From Vibrio splendidus (GTDB taxonomy: Bacteria; Pseudomonadota; Gammaproteobacteria; Enterobacterales; Vibrionaceae), in assembly GCF_024347615.1 (NCBI RefSeq), contig NZ_AP025508.1:434001-498000 (forward strand): a DNA stretch of 64,000 nt, in the 5' to 3' direction. Positions 1 through 8,073 of this stretch are shown here, piece after piece (position 1 is the first letter of the stretch; the number at the start of each line of letters is the position of its first letter). A program made the translations under genes and the position numbers. The notes beneath the pieces were generated by a model. That model made no database searches and was not told where the DNA came from. It saw only the letters and a program-made list of their open reading frames with translations.

Positions 1-490
1 AGCATTGGCGTTTGATAAAGAGATCGAAGCGCTAGCACCTGATTTTGCTGATAAGCATCACACACTGTTCTTGGGTCGTGGTGAGTTCTACCCTATCGCG
101 ATGGAAGCGTCTCTGAAACTGAAAGAGATCTCTTACATCCACGCAGAAGCATACGCGGCTGGTGAGCTTAAGCACGGTCCTTTGGCTCTTATCGATGCAG
201 ATATGCCAGTCGTCGTTATTGCACCAAGCAACGACTTGCTAGAGAAGCTGAAATCAAACGTTGAAGAAGTACGTGCTCGTGGCGGTCTACTTTACGTATT
301 CGCAGATGAAGATGCAGGCTTTGAAAGCGATGAGAACATGAAGATCATCAAGATGCCTCACGTAAGTGAAGTAACAGCACCTATCTACTACACAGTACCG
401 ATGCAGCTGTTGTCTTACCACGTGGCGCTAATCAAGGGTACCGATGTTGACCAACCTCGTAACCTTGCGAAAGCGGTAACGGTTGAGTAA
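1..490 (+). CDS. glmS: Glutamine--fructose-6-phosphate aminotransferase, C-terminal part
   Basis: The 5' end lies outside the window; the reading frame is open from base 2. About 162 residues remain, against roughly 610 in the complete family. They cover the second SIS (sugar isomerase) domain and end in [11 protein letters not shown], the characteristic GlmS tail. The enzyme makes glucosamine-6-phosphate from fructose-6-phosphate and glutamine in the cytoplasm, the first step towards UDP-GlcNAc for peptidoglycan and LPS. A strong terminator follows the stop codon. Assignment rests on the conserved SIS sequence and tail and is secure. Confidence 0.95.
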   Translation, partial: ALAFDKEIEALAPDFADKHHTLFLGRGEFYPIAMEASLKLKEISYIHAEAYAAGELKHGPLALIDADMPVVVIAPSNDLLEKLKSNVEEVRARGGLLYVFADEDAGFESDENMKIIKMPHVSEVTAPIYYTVPMQLLSYHVALIKGTDVDQPRNLAKAVTVE

Positions 491-521
491 TCGTTAGCCT
501 ATCTAAGAAAATTAGATAATA

Positions 522-549
522 AGAAGCCCATCCTGTGATGGGCTTTTTT
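522..549 (+). terminator. Rho-independent terminator after glmS
   Basis: Stem AGCCCATC (525-532) and GATGGGCT (537-544) with a CTGT loop, followed by a T run. It sits 35 bases after the glmS stop and before the convergent metY. Confidence 0.9.
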
Positions 550-594
550 GTGTCTGTTAGCTAACGATCAGCGTTAGATCTAGCTTTAACGGCG

Positions 595-1863
595 TTAAGC
601 ATTAAGTGCTTGCTCTAGGTCAGCCAGGATATCGTCAATGTGCTCAATGCCTACTGAGAGGCGAATCATTTCTGGTGACACACCTGCTTGCTTTTGTTCC
701 GCTTCGCTTAATTGACGGTGTGTTGTAGAAGCAGGGTGACAAGCGAGAGATTTTGCATCGCCAATGTTCACCAAGCGCTTGAAGATTTGCAGCGCATCAT
801 AGAAACGAACACCGGCTTCATAACCATCTTTCAAGCCAAAAGATAAAATGGCAGACGGCTTACCTTGCATGTACTTCTCAGCCAATGGGTAGAACTCAGA
901 GGTTGGTAACCCCGCGTAGCTTACCCAACTCACGTTCTCATGTTGCTTAAGGTATTCTGCTACTTTCAGTGCATTCTCGGTGTGTCGCTCCATGCGTAAC
1001 GACAACGTCTCTAAGCCTTGCATTAGCATGAAGGCATTCATAGGCGACAGTGCTGCCCCCGTATTACGCAATGGAACGGTTCGAGCACGGCCAATAAATG
1101 CGGCTTCACCAAAGGCTTCGGTATACACCACACCGTGATAAGAAGGCTCTGGCTGATTAAAGACCGGGAAGCGATCTTTGTGCTCTGCCCATGGGAATTT
1201 GCCTGAATCGACAATCACTCCACCCAATGTTGTTCCGTGACCACCAACGTATTTGGTTAGCGAGTGCACCACAATATCGGCACCAAAATCGATAGGTTTA
1301 CACAACACAGGTGTCGCCACCGTGTTATCGACAATCACAGGTACACCTTGTGCGTGAGCAAGCTCAGCAACACGTTCTAAGTCGATAATATTGCCTGCTG
1401 GGTTACCGATACTTTCGCAGTAAACCGCCTTGGTTTTTTCATCGATCAGTGCAGCTAAGCTTTCTGGTTTGTCGTCTTTGGCAAAGCGAACTTCGATCCC
1501 TTGGTTTGGTAGCATATGAGCAAATAGGGTGTAAGTACCGCCGTAAAGCTGAGGTGTTGAAACGATGTTGTCACCGATTTGTGCCAACGTTTGAATCGCG
1601 TAGTTGATCGCCGCGCTGCCTGCACTCACCACTAAGCCTGCAATACCACCTTCTAAGGCTGCCATGCGTTTTTCCAACACATCATTGGTTGGGTTCATTA
1701 TACGAGTGTAGATATTGCCTGGCACCGCAAGGTTAAACAGGTCGGCGCCGTGTTGTGCGTCATCGAATTCGTAAGCAACGGTTTGGTAAATAGGAGTCGC
1801 AACCGATTTGGTTGTTGGATCAGTGTCGTAGCCGAAGTGAATCGAGAGCGTTTCGTCTTTCAT
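595..1863 (-). CDS. metY: O-acetylhomoserine sulfhydrylase (aminocarboxypropyltransferase)
   Basis: 422 residues, full length for the Cys/Met-metabolism PLP enzyme family. The N-terminus (ETLSIHFGYDTDPTTKSVATPIYQT) and the PLP-lysine region SLTKYVGGHGTTLGG near residue 203 are typical of O-acetylhomoserine sulfhydrylases rather than cystathionine synthases. It would make homocysteine, or methionine with methanethiol, from O-acetylhomoserine in the cytoplasm. The gene is convergent with glmS. I saw no clear MetJ box pair in the 100 bases upstream. Substrate preference (acetyl versus succinyl) is inferred from family resemblance. Confidence 0.9.
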   Translation of the reverse strand: MKDETLSIHFGYDTDPTTKSVATPIYQTVAYEFDDAQHGADLFNLAVPGNIYTRIMNPTNDVLEKRMAALEGGIAGLVVSAGSAAINYAIQTLAQIGDNIVSTPQLYGGTYTLFAHMLPNQGIEVRFAKDDKPESLAALIDEKTKAVYCESIGNPAGNIIDLERVAELAHAQGVPVIVDNTVATPVLCKPIDFGADIVVHSLTKYVGGHGTTLGGVIVDSGKFPWAEHKDRFPVFNQPEPSYHGVVYTEAFGEAAFIGRARTVPLRNTGAALSPMNAFMLMQGLETLSLRMERHTENALKVAEYLKQHENVSWVSYAGLPTSEFYPLAEKYMQGKPSAILSFGLKDGYEAGVRFYDALQIFKRLVNIGDAKSLACHPASTTHRQLSEAEQKQAGVSPEMIRLSVGIEHIDDILADLEQALNA

Positions 1864-2003
1864 GAGTCTTCCCTGAACTATTGAATGATTTGTGTACTAT
1901 CATATTGCCGATTTTTTTATAAAAGAAAAGTATGTTTAGTCACATAGAAGAAACTGGACGAATGGGGCTGAGCGTTAAGCTAGAAGATAAAGGGCTAGAA
2001 AAG

Positions 2004-2038
2004 CAAAAAGCCAGAGCAGCGTGAACTGTTCTGGCTTT
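2004..2038 (-). terminator. Terminator of the original host tRNA-Ile gene
   Basis: Inverted repeat AAAAGCCAGA (2005-2014) and TCTGGCTTTT (2029-2038). On the minus strand the stem is followed by a T run. It lies eight bases beyond the tRNA 3'-end remnant at 2046, so it was probably the terminator of the intact tRNA gene before the island inserted. Confidence 0.75.
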
Positions 2039-2045
2039 TCTAATT

Positions 2046-2071
2046 TGGTGGCCCCTCCCAGATTTGAACTG
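2046..2071 (-). other. Island left junction: host tRNA-Ile 3' end plus 6-bp core
   Basis: On the minus strand this reads CAGTTCAAATCTGGG followed by AGGGGCCACCA: the T-loop, T-stem 3' strand, acceptor 3' strand and encoded CCA of a tRNA. The 20 bases 2046-2065 are exactly what the 56-nt tRNA fragment at 23160-23215 lacks. GAACTG at 2066-2071 is the shared core. The segment also matches the 3' end of the island's own tRNA (22714-22738) at 23 of 25 bases. I read it as one attachment junction. Confidence 0.88.
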
Positions 2072-2292
2072 TTATGTGGGGCTCCTAATTTGAAGAGATA
2101 GCGGTCTTCTCTTGTTTTCTTTTGTAACTTATTGTTATTAATGGTGTTAATTGATTTTTTCTTCACCTTTCAAATATAACTCTGAAGTTGTATTTATTGG
2201 GAGCCACTCATGCCTATTTTTACAGTTTTGAGGGGCGCTTTGAATAGAGCTTCCAAAGGGGCGCTCTTGGATTTGGATAAAGCACTATCAGA

Positions 2293-3270
2293 TCAAGTTA
2301 GGTTTTCAGCAGTGAGCCGTTTAATCGATGGTTTAATCGCGTTTAAAGCCTCCCTGTATTTTTTCCCTTGGTATGCATTGAGTTGTTGTAGCTTTCCTAC
2401 TTGTGAACTCACGGAACTAAATACTTTAAGGTAATCTTCATATGCGCAGCGATCATCAGTAAATAAGGTGTTGAGATTGTGAACAGCACTTCTTATTTTT
2501 TTCTTCTCTTCTTTACCAAAGCTAGGACGGTTTCCATTAACCCCGACTCGATGCACGGTTTGGTGTGTACCATTGCCTAATACTTCATGTTTACTTTTAT
2601 TTGGTTCAACACCGTAATAGCGAAGCATTCCATAGATTGAGGCAATCACGGCACTAATTTCTTGTTTAGTCATATAAGACTTAGAAGATACTGTAATGTC
2701 ATCAACATATCTGGTGTAGGTAAGTTTTGCCTTTCTAAGGCGCAATACAAGAACCGATTCTTTCTCCCACATTATTAGGTTGGCTATGTAACTACTACAG
2801 ATCCCGCCTTGCGGTACGCTACCGTTTAAAGTCACTAGGCTTGTTAAGGTTTGCGCCACATCTTGAGGAAAACGGAATAAGCGCATAAACATTTTTTCGA
2901 CTTGATCGGCTTTAATCATAGGGAAATAGTTAGAAATATCCTCACAAATTAAAACTCTTCTTTTTGTGTGGTTTCTGACGTTTGTAATGTAGGAACGTCC
3001 ACTGATTGAACCTTGTATATATTCAGGGTAGATGACTTTTTTGAATATTTGATGCTGAAGCGTTCGGTGAACAGATTTTAGGGCTATATAAGCATCGTAG
3101 GTGATGCGTTGACCACCAGATTTCTTTTGCTGAATTTTGGCAACTCGGTAAAAGTCAGATGTGTTATTGGCTAAATGCTGAACTCTGCTTAACGGAAGTC
3201 GTAGTAAACGAGCGAGAGCATTAATGCTACCGATCGATTTGAATTTGTATTCAGGAATCTGAGTCATCAA
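2293..3270 (-). CDS. Retron-type reverse transcriptase
   Basis: 325 residues, normal for a retron RT and without a maturase domain. Visible RT motifs are ICEDISNYFP (motif A aspartate), SVPQGGICSSYIANLI (motif B) and YTRYVDDITVS with the catalytic YVDD near residue 190. A C-terminal stretch NGTHQTVHRVGVNGNRPSF resembles the retron-specific region ahead of the thumb. It would copy a structured RNA into msDNA. The start overlaps the upstream XRE gene by 20 bases, implying translational coupling. Retrons act as phage-defence modules with an accessory toxin; that role here is inferred from family and island context. Confidence 0.85.
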   Translation of the reverse strand: MMTQIPEYKFKSIGSINALARLLRLPLSRVQHLANNTSDFYRVAKIQQKKSGGQRITYDAYIALKSVHRTLQHQIFKKVIYPEYIQGSISGRSYITNVRNHTKRRVLICEDISNYFPMIKADQVEKMFMRLFRFPQDVAQTLTSLVTLNGSVPQGGICSSYIANLIMWEKESVLVLRLRKAKLTYTRYVDDITVSSKSYMTKQEISAVIASIYGMLRYYGVEPNKSKHEVLGNGTHQTVHRVGVNGNRPSFGKEEKKKIRSAVHNLNTLFTDDRCAYEDYLKVFSSVSSQVGKLQQLNAYQGKKYREALNAIKPSIKRLTAENLT

Positions 3271-3535
3271 TCAATTGATACATAAGTTTTTCTATCTTTG
3301 TAGTTAACTCATCACTCATAGGTAAATTTTGATCTTGAGAAGCAAGAAACATAAAAACAGATGTTGGAATGTCTAGTGCTGAGCACAAATCTTCAATAAG
3401 ACTCAAGTTTGGCTCTCTCTTTCCTTGCTCTAAAAGAGTTATATAAGAGGCACTTTTGCCAATCTTATCAGCCAAGTCTTTCTTGGATAGTTTTCTGTGC
3501 TTACGGCACTTCTCTAACGTATTTGAAAAATTCAT
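3251..3535 (-). CDS. XRE-family helix-turn-helix regulator next to the retron RT
   Basis: 94 residues. A Cro/C1-type HTH fills residues 8-62 (RKLSKKDLADKIGKSASYITLLEQGKREP), and the C-terminal third is acidic. It overlaps the RT start and follows an 83-aa gene by 22 bases, so the three genes probably form one operon. HTH-associated retrons are a recognised retron class (type VI in my memory of the scheme). It may be a repressor of the operon or part of the toxin-antitoxin pair; the sequence does not decide. Confidence 0.75.
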   Translation of the reverse strand: MNFSNTLEKCRKHRKLSKKDLADKIGKSASYITLLEQGKREPNLSLIEDLCSALDIPTSVFMFLASQDQNLPMSDELTTKIEKLMYQLIDDSDS

Positions 3536-3557
3536 AATAAAAAATTAATGGTCTACT

Positions 3558-3809
3558 TTACGAATTGATGATTGAGAATATTTTTTCAACAAGTTCAGCT
3601 CCTTTACAGATAACACCTATTAACACTCCAAACGTTTCTAAAATCTGACGTTTCGTTGTTTTAGAAGGTGCTTTCCCTTCAAGTTCTGCATTGATCTGGT
3701 TAAGTAAATTCTCTACCTTAAGTTTCGTACTGCTATCTATATCATCATGTTTCTCACGTAAAACTAATTCTAGTACTTCACGTGAGTTCTTTAAAATTTG
3801 AGTATTCAT
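3558..3809 (-). CDS. Small protein of unknown function, first gene of the retron-like operon
   Basis: 83 residues, not recognised. The start is supported by AAGAAGG about seven bases upstream of the ATG. The N-terminal half is charged and helical; the C-terminal 30 residues (LETFGVLIGVICKGAELVEK) are hydrophobic to amphipathic and could touch a membrane. Its place ahead of the XRE and RT genes makes it a candidate effector, but this is only inference from position. Confidence 0.55.
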   Translation of the reverse strand: MNTQILKNSREVLELVLREKHDDIDSSTKLKVENLLNQINAELEGKAPSKTTKRQILETFGVLIGVICKGAELVEKIFSIINS

Positions 3810-3941
3810 AAAACAACCTTCTTATTCGATGTTGGGAAAATCCCCTCCAAAAAACTTACCGAACCGAATAAAATGATATAGATAGCGCAAACCACAATCT
3901 TTAGAACAATTTATTGCTCTCCCCTCCATTTTTACTAATAT

Positions 3942-4003
3942 TTAGCTCGTTAGCTCGTTAGCTCGTTAGCTCGTTAGCTCGTTAGCTCGTTAGCCTATTA
4001 GCT
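3942..4003. repeat. 8-bp tandem repeat TTAGCTCG, six copies plus two degenerate
   Basis: Six perfect head-to-tail copies of TTAGCTCG run from 3942 to 3989, followed by TTAGCCTA and TTAGCTTC. They lie 130-200 bases upstream of the 83-aa gene, in the leader of the retron-like operon. The function is unknown. Copy number in such arrays usually varies by slippage. Confidence 0.95.
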
Positions 4004-4019
4004 TCATGCTACTAAATAT

Positions 4020-4255
4020 AGTTGTGCTTAATCAGTACAATTCTAAGCAATTACTTAATGCAGCCGTGGCATATAGGCGCTTACTTACAAGTTCGATTGA
4101 TGACTGCACTTGAGGTGTGGGTGACATAGATTATCACTGAGATAATCGGCATTACTGCCAGTTACGATTCGAAAAAGGTCATTATTTTAAAGAACATCAG
4201 GACGAAACATCCTGTGAGTCGAAGTATCTCCTAAGCGTGACAAATAGTCAATAGT
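4020..4255 (-). ncRNA. Candidate structured RNA (possible msr-msd) upstream of the retron-like operon
   Basis: This gene-free stretch holds several close hairpins: GATTATC-ACTGA-GATAATC (4129-4147), GGCA-TTAC-TGCC (about 4149-4160) and CAGGA with TCCTG (about 4197-4213). Retron msr-msd RNAs are usually just upstream of the RT or its partner genes and are highly structured. I could only find a weak 6-bp candidate for the a1/a2 closing stem (CGCTTA with TAAGCG), so ends and identity are uncertain. Confidence 0.3.
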
Positions 4256-4324
4256 TTACAAATAGTCAATTTTAATGGTGGGTGCTTTTCTAAATCAGTG
4301 ATAGCCCATAAAGTTTCATACTGC

Positions 4325-4966
4325 TCATAACTTGCCTTCAAGAATATCAAAGTACGTACCGCTAACAGATTTAGATAGAACACCGTGGACATCAAGTGCT
4401 AGGTTCGTAATGGTTCTTTTTTCTTTTTCAATGGTGACAATTCCTTCTGTTGCTTTAACTAAGAAATCTATAGTCGCTATTAGATTATTGATGTCATTTG
4501 GAGAAATGATTTTTTCATCAATAGGTCTTTTGTTTTCGTTTTTTTTCGTTGAAATATGTTTTTTTAAGGCATTGTTTTCCAACATGAGCAGTCTGTTCTT
4601 TTGCTCCAGAACTTCAATTTTTTCCTGAGGATTTAAACTTTGTAGAGCTTCTTTTCTTAGAGAGTTTAGTGATTTAGAGTCATCTGAATCATAATATTTG
4701 TGGTAGACCGAGCCGACAATGACCCAATAGGTACTGTTGGTGGCTAACGTTCTATGAGTAATGGCTCTCATGTTTACAGGAAGGTTTTCGTTGAAAATCT
4801 CAGCGCACATTTTTTGATAAGTAGTTTTGTTAGGGAAGTGAACTGAGTCGCATAAGGCTTTCATTTTGGGAACAACTATATCTTTGATACGTTGAACTCT
4901 ACCGTTGATCGTGGTTATTTGAGATGCTTTGAATCTATTCTCCCCCTTTAAGGCTCCTTTAGGCAT
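4325..4966 (-). CDS. gmtX: Gamma-mobile-trio protein GmtX-like
   Basis: 213 residues, the last gene of the recombinase operon. Its ATG overlaps the end of the 1037-aa integrase gene by eight bases, so the two are translationally coupled. I see no enzymatic motif. A charged, leucine-rich segment around residues 112-140 (EKIEVLEQKNRLLMLENNAL) should form a coiled coil. Small coiled-coil third partners are typical of multi-recombinase integration modules; the GmtX name rests on operon order (Y-Z-X) and size. Confidence 0.65.
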   Translation of the reverse strand: MPKGALKGENRFKASQITTINGRVQRIKDIVVPKMKALCDSVHFPNKTTYQKMCAEIFNENLPVNMRAITHRTLATNSTYWVIVGSVYHKYYDSDDSKSLNSLRKEALQSLNPQEKIEVLEQKNRLLMLENNALKKHISTKKNENKRPIDEKIISPNDINNLIATIDFLVKATEGIVTIEKEKRTITNLALDVHGVLSKSVSGTYFDILEGKL

Positions 4967-7900
4967 TGTTTTCCCCCGGTGGCTTTAGAGTAAGGTTGAG
5001 GTTGTTTTTTAGTGTGTCTTGAGTGTTTTTCTCGATTCGTTTTAGCTCAGTAGGCAAGTCATTAATGCTAACTCCTGTAACATCACAGATGCTTTTGATT
5101 ATGCCCTTGAACTCTGAAAGTAGGTCCCTTCCGGTTGGGACTTCGCCCATTAGAGCTTGAAATTGCCCTGTTTGTGCTAAAACTTTATTGCGAAGCTGAG
5201 TTACTTTTGCTTTTAGTTGAGGAGTGAGAAATTCATGGAAACTAATAGCCTCCTCTATGCGTATAAGGGTGTTAGTTAATTCGTTAGATGATTTTAACTT
5301 GGTCAGTTTATCCTGTATGAATTTAGGCTTACCGACTAACCATTTATCTTTTTTAGATAAGCTGTTAACCATTGAGTCTAAGCAAGTTAAAGATGTTGCC
5401 CATGCTGAGATTTCATCAGCATAAAACTTTTTTAAGGAAATATCATTTAAGTAAGCATCCATACTTTCGCCATTTTCTTTTGCTTCATTTATAGTGTCAT
5501 CATGCTCTGCGGCTTTATCCGTTAATAACCTGATTTTTGCGCTTATCGCAGGAATGTGATCAACCGTTTTTATCGAGTATGGGCATCCAGCACATGGGAG
5601 TTCCCCGTTGATGCTTTTTCCCGTAATGTCTGATGGGCAGTCATTATTAAAAGGACAAATATGTGTAGAGTTAAATGCCAGTTGGTCTACGATTGTAAAA
5701 CTGCTATCGGTACTAACATCTAATTCTTCTTGTTTCTTCTTAATAATCTGCATTCCGCTACAAGGAGATGTGGAATGACTATTTGTAAATGATATGGCCC
5801 CAAAATCATTCATTGCGATAGTTGCATTTCTAGAAAATGCTTGTTGTAAAGCTGATTGTTTGCTTTTGGCATCAACCATCATTGGAGCTATAAAGTCTTT
5901 AAACTCCGCTTCTTGGCCTGCTTTTTGAGTATCAAGATATTTTGTGTTGATTTGGGCATAATAGATTACTAGAGCTTCAGTTATGTGCCCAGTTACCCTT
6001 TGTAGGATTGAGGGAGGAAGTACAGTGATGTGTTCACTTACGAATTGAGAACGCATTGAGTGTGGAGTGATAGGTTTTTTGTTTTCATCTACATACCCCT
6101 TCAGGTGCTGTATGTTTTCATCAAGATTTTTGTCGTGATCAATTTTAATTGGAGGAATGTTGTTTTTACTTGATTTTGAGTAAGTGTATGAAAATCCAAT
6201 TAAAATTAATTTGAAGGCCTTCCTGTAGCTCTTGTCAGAAACCACCGAAAACGATGGGTTGATTTCTAAGTAAGAGTCTACCTGTGCAAATAATGGCTTG
6301 ATCATTTCGAAGCTAGTTTCTTCGTGGCTATCATAGTAGATAGGTACATCTTTGCCAGTGAGGAAAGTTCTTTTCCAGAATAGCTGTCTATCTAGTATTC
6401 CAATGACTGATTCGACAACATCGGCCTCCCAGGCGTCATGTGATTTGTCTGAATTTACCCATAGCTGAGTAATTAGATATGAATAATCAATGAAATGCTC
6501 TCTGTTAACATTTTGGGCGTATGTTTCTTCGTTTAGGAATCGTAAAGCTATTAACCGGATCCCTGTTTCTGCCATAACAATACTCAGGTGAATATAATGA
6601 GGGAGAAAGGTATGGGACTTAAGCTGACATTTTATATTTTGTCTAGTCCTAAACAGTGAGACAATTCTTTTCGGTATTTCCTCTATGGGGTAGTATTTAT
6701 GATTGCATCGAAAGATAGGTATAAACCCAGTATCACTGGTATTTATTGTCCTATTTGTAACGCGCTCCTTACTAATGACACTGTCTTTATTGGGATTATG
6801 GTGGTTCATGTACCAAATCCATTCAGCAACTCCGTAAAGGTACGATAGATAGGAAGAAAAGCTATCCTCAGGGAGTAGTTGTTTGACTGTACCCTTATGC
6901 CTAGGGACTATAGGGATATCAAGTTGTTTACTTATTGGAATCGTAAAGTTCTTATAGTTCATGGCTATATATTCGAAAAAACTATAGAGCTTGTATAAGA
7001 GTTCTTGGTGAGTGCTTGCTTTTACATTAACCCCCAGTCCCTTGACTATAATCTTTGCATGATGACGCTTGATATCTTTTGGTTCTGGTATTGGCTTTCC
7101 TGAGACGATAAGGATTTGCATCGCCCTTCTTATTGCCGATTGATATTTATCATAGGTTTTAATTCCTTTTTCTCTAAGTTCGTTAATGTAGCTGTTTATA
7201 TCTACTATCCAAGCTAGAATTGCTGGGTGTTGTTCAATTTCCTTAGGGTTAAAGTTCTTAGTTGATAACTTCCCTTTTATACCTGTAACCCCACTTCTGA
7301 CAAAAACATTACCCGTATCAAACTGTACCCTATTAGGAAGACTCGCATGGATGGCAAAATACCAGTCAACAGTTCTAGGAACTCCTGTAGGAGATTTACT
7401 GGTGATCTCCTTGAGCAGGTCATTGGTGATGTCTTCTACATCCCAAGCGGCACATGCACGAACGTATTTATGTGCGTACCATTTAAAGTTAGGCATTGAC
7501 GCTTCTGACATATGTTTGGTTATGTCAATTTCGCATTCGAGTTGCTTGAAAAAGGGTGAGCGAATTATTCTGAGAATCTCTGGATAAGCATCATCAGCGT
7601 ACTCTTCCATTGAGCCATTTTTACCGTGTTTTCGCTTGGGGAGGTCTGTAAAAAAAATAGGAAGTAAAAGAAATCTTGATGCCCAACAACAATGAATAAA
7701 TAGTCGCAAGTCAGAGCGTAAACCTCTGGCGTCATTCCGGGTTATGGTTGTGAACCTTGAGTATTTTGGTAAGACTTGATGAAAAATTTCTTTCGATTTT
7801 TGTGGGTCTTCATTCGCTAACTCATAGATTTTGTTTAGCCATGCGCTATCTAAGTTAAAGTCATCTTCAAACCCATCAAGGTATTTGAATATAGATAGCT

Positions 7901-8072
7901 TTGTATGGCCTAGACGAGCTTTCTCGTTTAACCCATCTTCCCGAGTTAGACTTTCGACGCCTTCTCTTTTACAGATCACTTTCTTAGTTAGATAAAGTGC
8001 GTTAAGAATATTGCCTCTTAATTCTGCTTTCTCACATATGACAACAGGCTTTCTTGTGTGGTTGAACAGCAT
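4959..8072 (-). CDS. gmtZ: Gamma-mobile-trio integrase GmtZ-like (large tyrosine recombinase)
   Basis: 1037 residues. A diverged tyrosine-recombinase core is visible: arginine in MAETGIRLIAL (near residue 503), TPHSMRSQF as the HxxR box (near 671), then VTGHITEALVIYYAQ with the putative nucleophile tyrosine near 704. After the core, HICPFNNDCPSD and LPCAGCPYSI (about 800-835) supply four cysteines likely to bind zinc. Most of the rest is helical. The start lies one base after the stop of the upstream recombinase gene. Together with GmtY and GmtX it should catalyse or assist island movement at the tRNA target. Confidence 0.75.
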   Translation of the reverse strand: MLFNHTRKPVVICEKAELRGNILNALYLTKKVICKREGVESLTREDGLNEKARLGHTKLSIFKYLDGFEDDFNLDSAWLNKIYELANEDPQKSKEIFHQVLPKYSRFTTITRNDARGLRSDLRLFIHCCWASRFLLLPIFFTDLPKRKHGKNGSMEEYADDAYPEILRIIRSPFFKQLECEIDITKHMSEASMPNFKWYAHKYVRACAAWDVEDITNDLLKEITSKSPTGVPRTVDWYFAIHASLPNRVQFDTGNVFVRSGVTGIKGKLSTKNFNPKEIEQHPAILAWIVDINSYINELREKGIKTYDKYQSAIRRAMQILIVSGKPIPEPKDIKRHHAKIIVKGLGVNVKASTHQELLYKLYSFFEYIAMNYKNFTIPISKQLDIPIVPRHKGTVKQLLPEDSFSSYLSYLYGVAEWIWYMNHHNPNKDSVISKERVTNRTINTSDTGFIPIFRCNHKYYPIEEIPKRIVSLFRTRQNIKCQLKSHTFLPHYIHLSIVMAETGIRLIALRFLNEETYAQNVNREHFIDYSYLITQLWVNSDKSHDAWEADVVESVIGILDRQLFWKRTFLTGKDVPIYYDSHEETSFEMIKPLFAQVDSYLEINPSFSVVSDKSYRKAFKLILIGFSYTYSKSSKNNIPPIKIDHDKNLDENIQHLKGYVDENKKPITPHSMRSQFVSEHITVLPPSILQRVTGHITEALVIYYAQINTKYLDTQKAGQEAEFKDFIAPMMVDAKSKQSALQQAFSRNATIAMNDFGAISFTNSHSTSPCSGMQIIKKKQEELDVSTDSSFTIVDQLAFNSTHICPFNNDCPSDITGKSINGELPCAGCPYSIKTVDHIPAISAKIRLLTDKAAEHDDTINEAKENGESMDAYLNDISLKKFYADEISAWATSLTCLDSMVNSLSKKDKWLVGKPKFIQDKLTKLKSSNELTNTLIRIEEAISFHEFLTPQLKAKVTQLRNKVLAQTGQFQALMGEVPTGRDLLSEFKGIIKSICDVTGVSINDLPTELKRIEKNTQDTLKNNLNLTLKPPGENNA

Positions 8073-8073
8073 A

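Noticed and set aside
1975..2166. 63-aa minus-strand reading frame over the left junction
   Set aside because: It crosses the terminator and the tRNA remnant; chance open frame.
2210..2434. 74-aa plus-strand frame
   Set aside because: Largely antisense to the RT gene, with no site for initiation and no recognisable motif.
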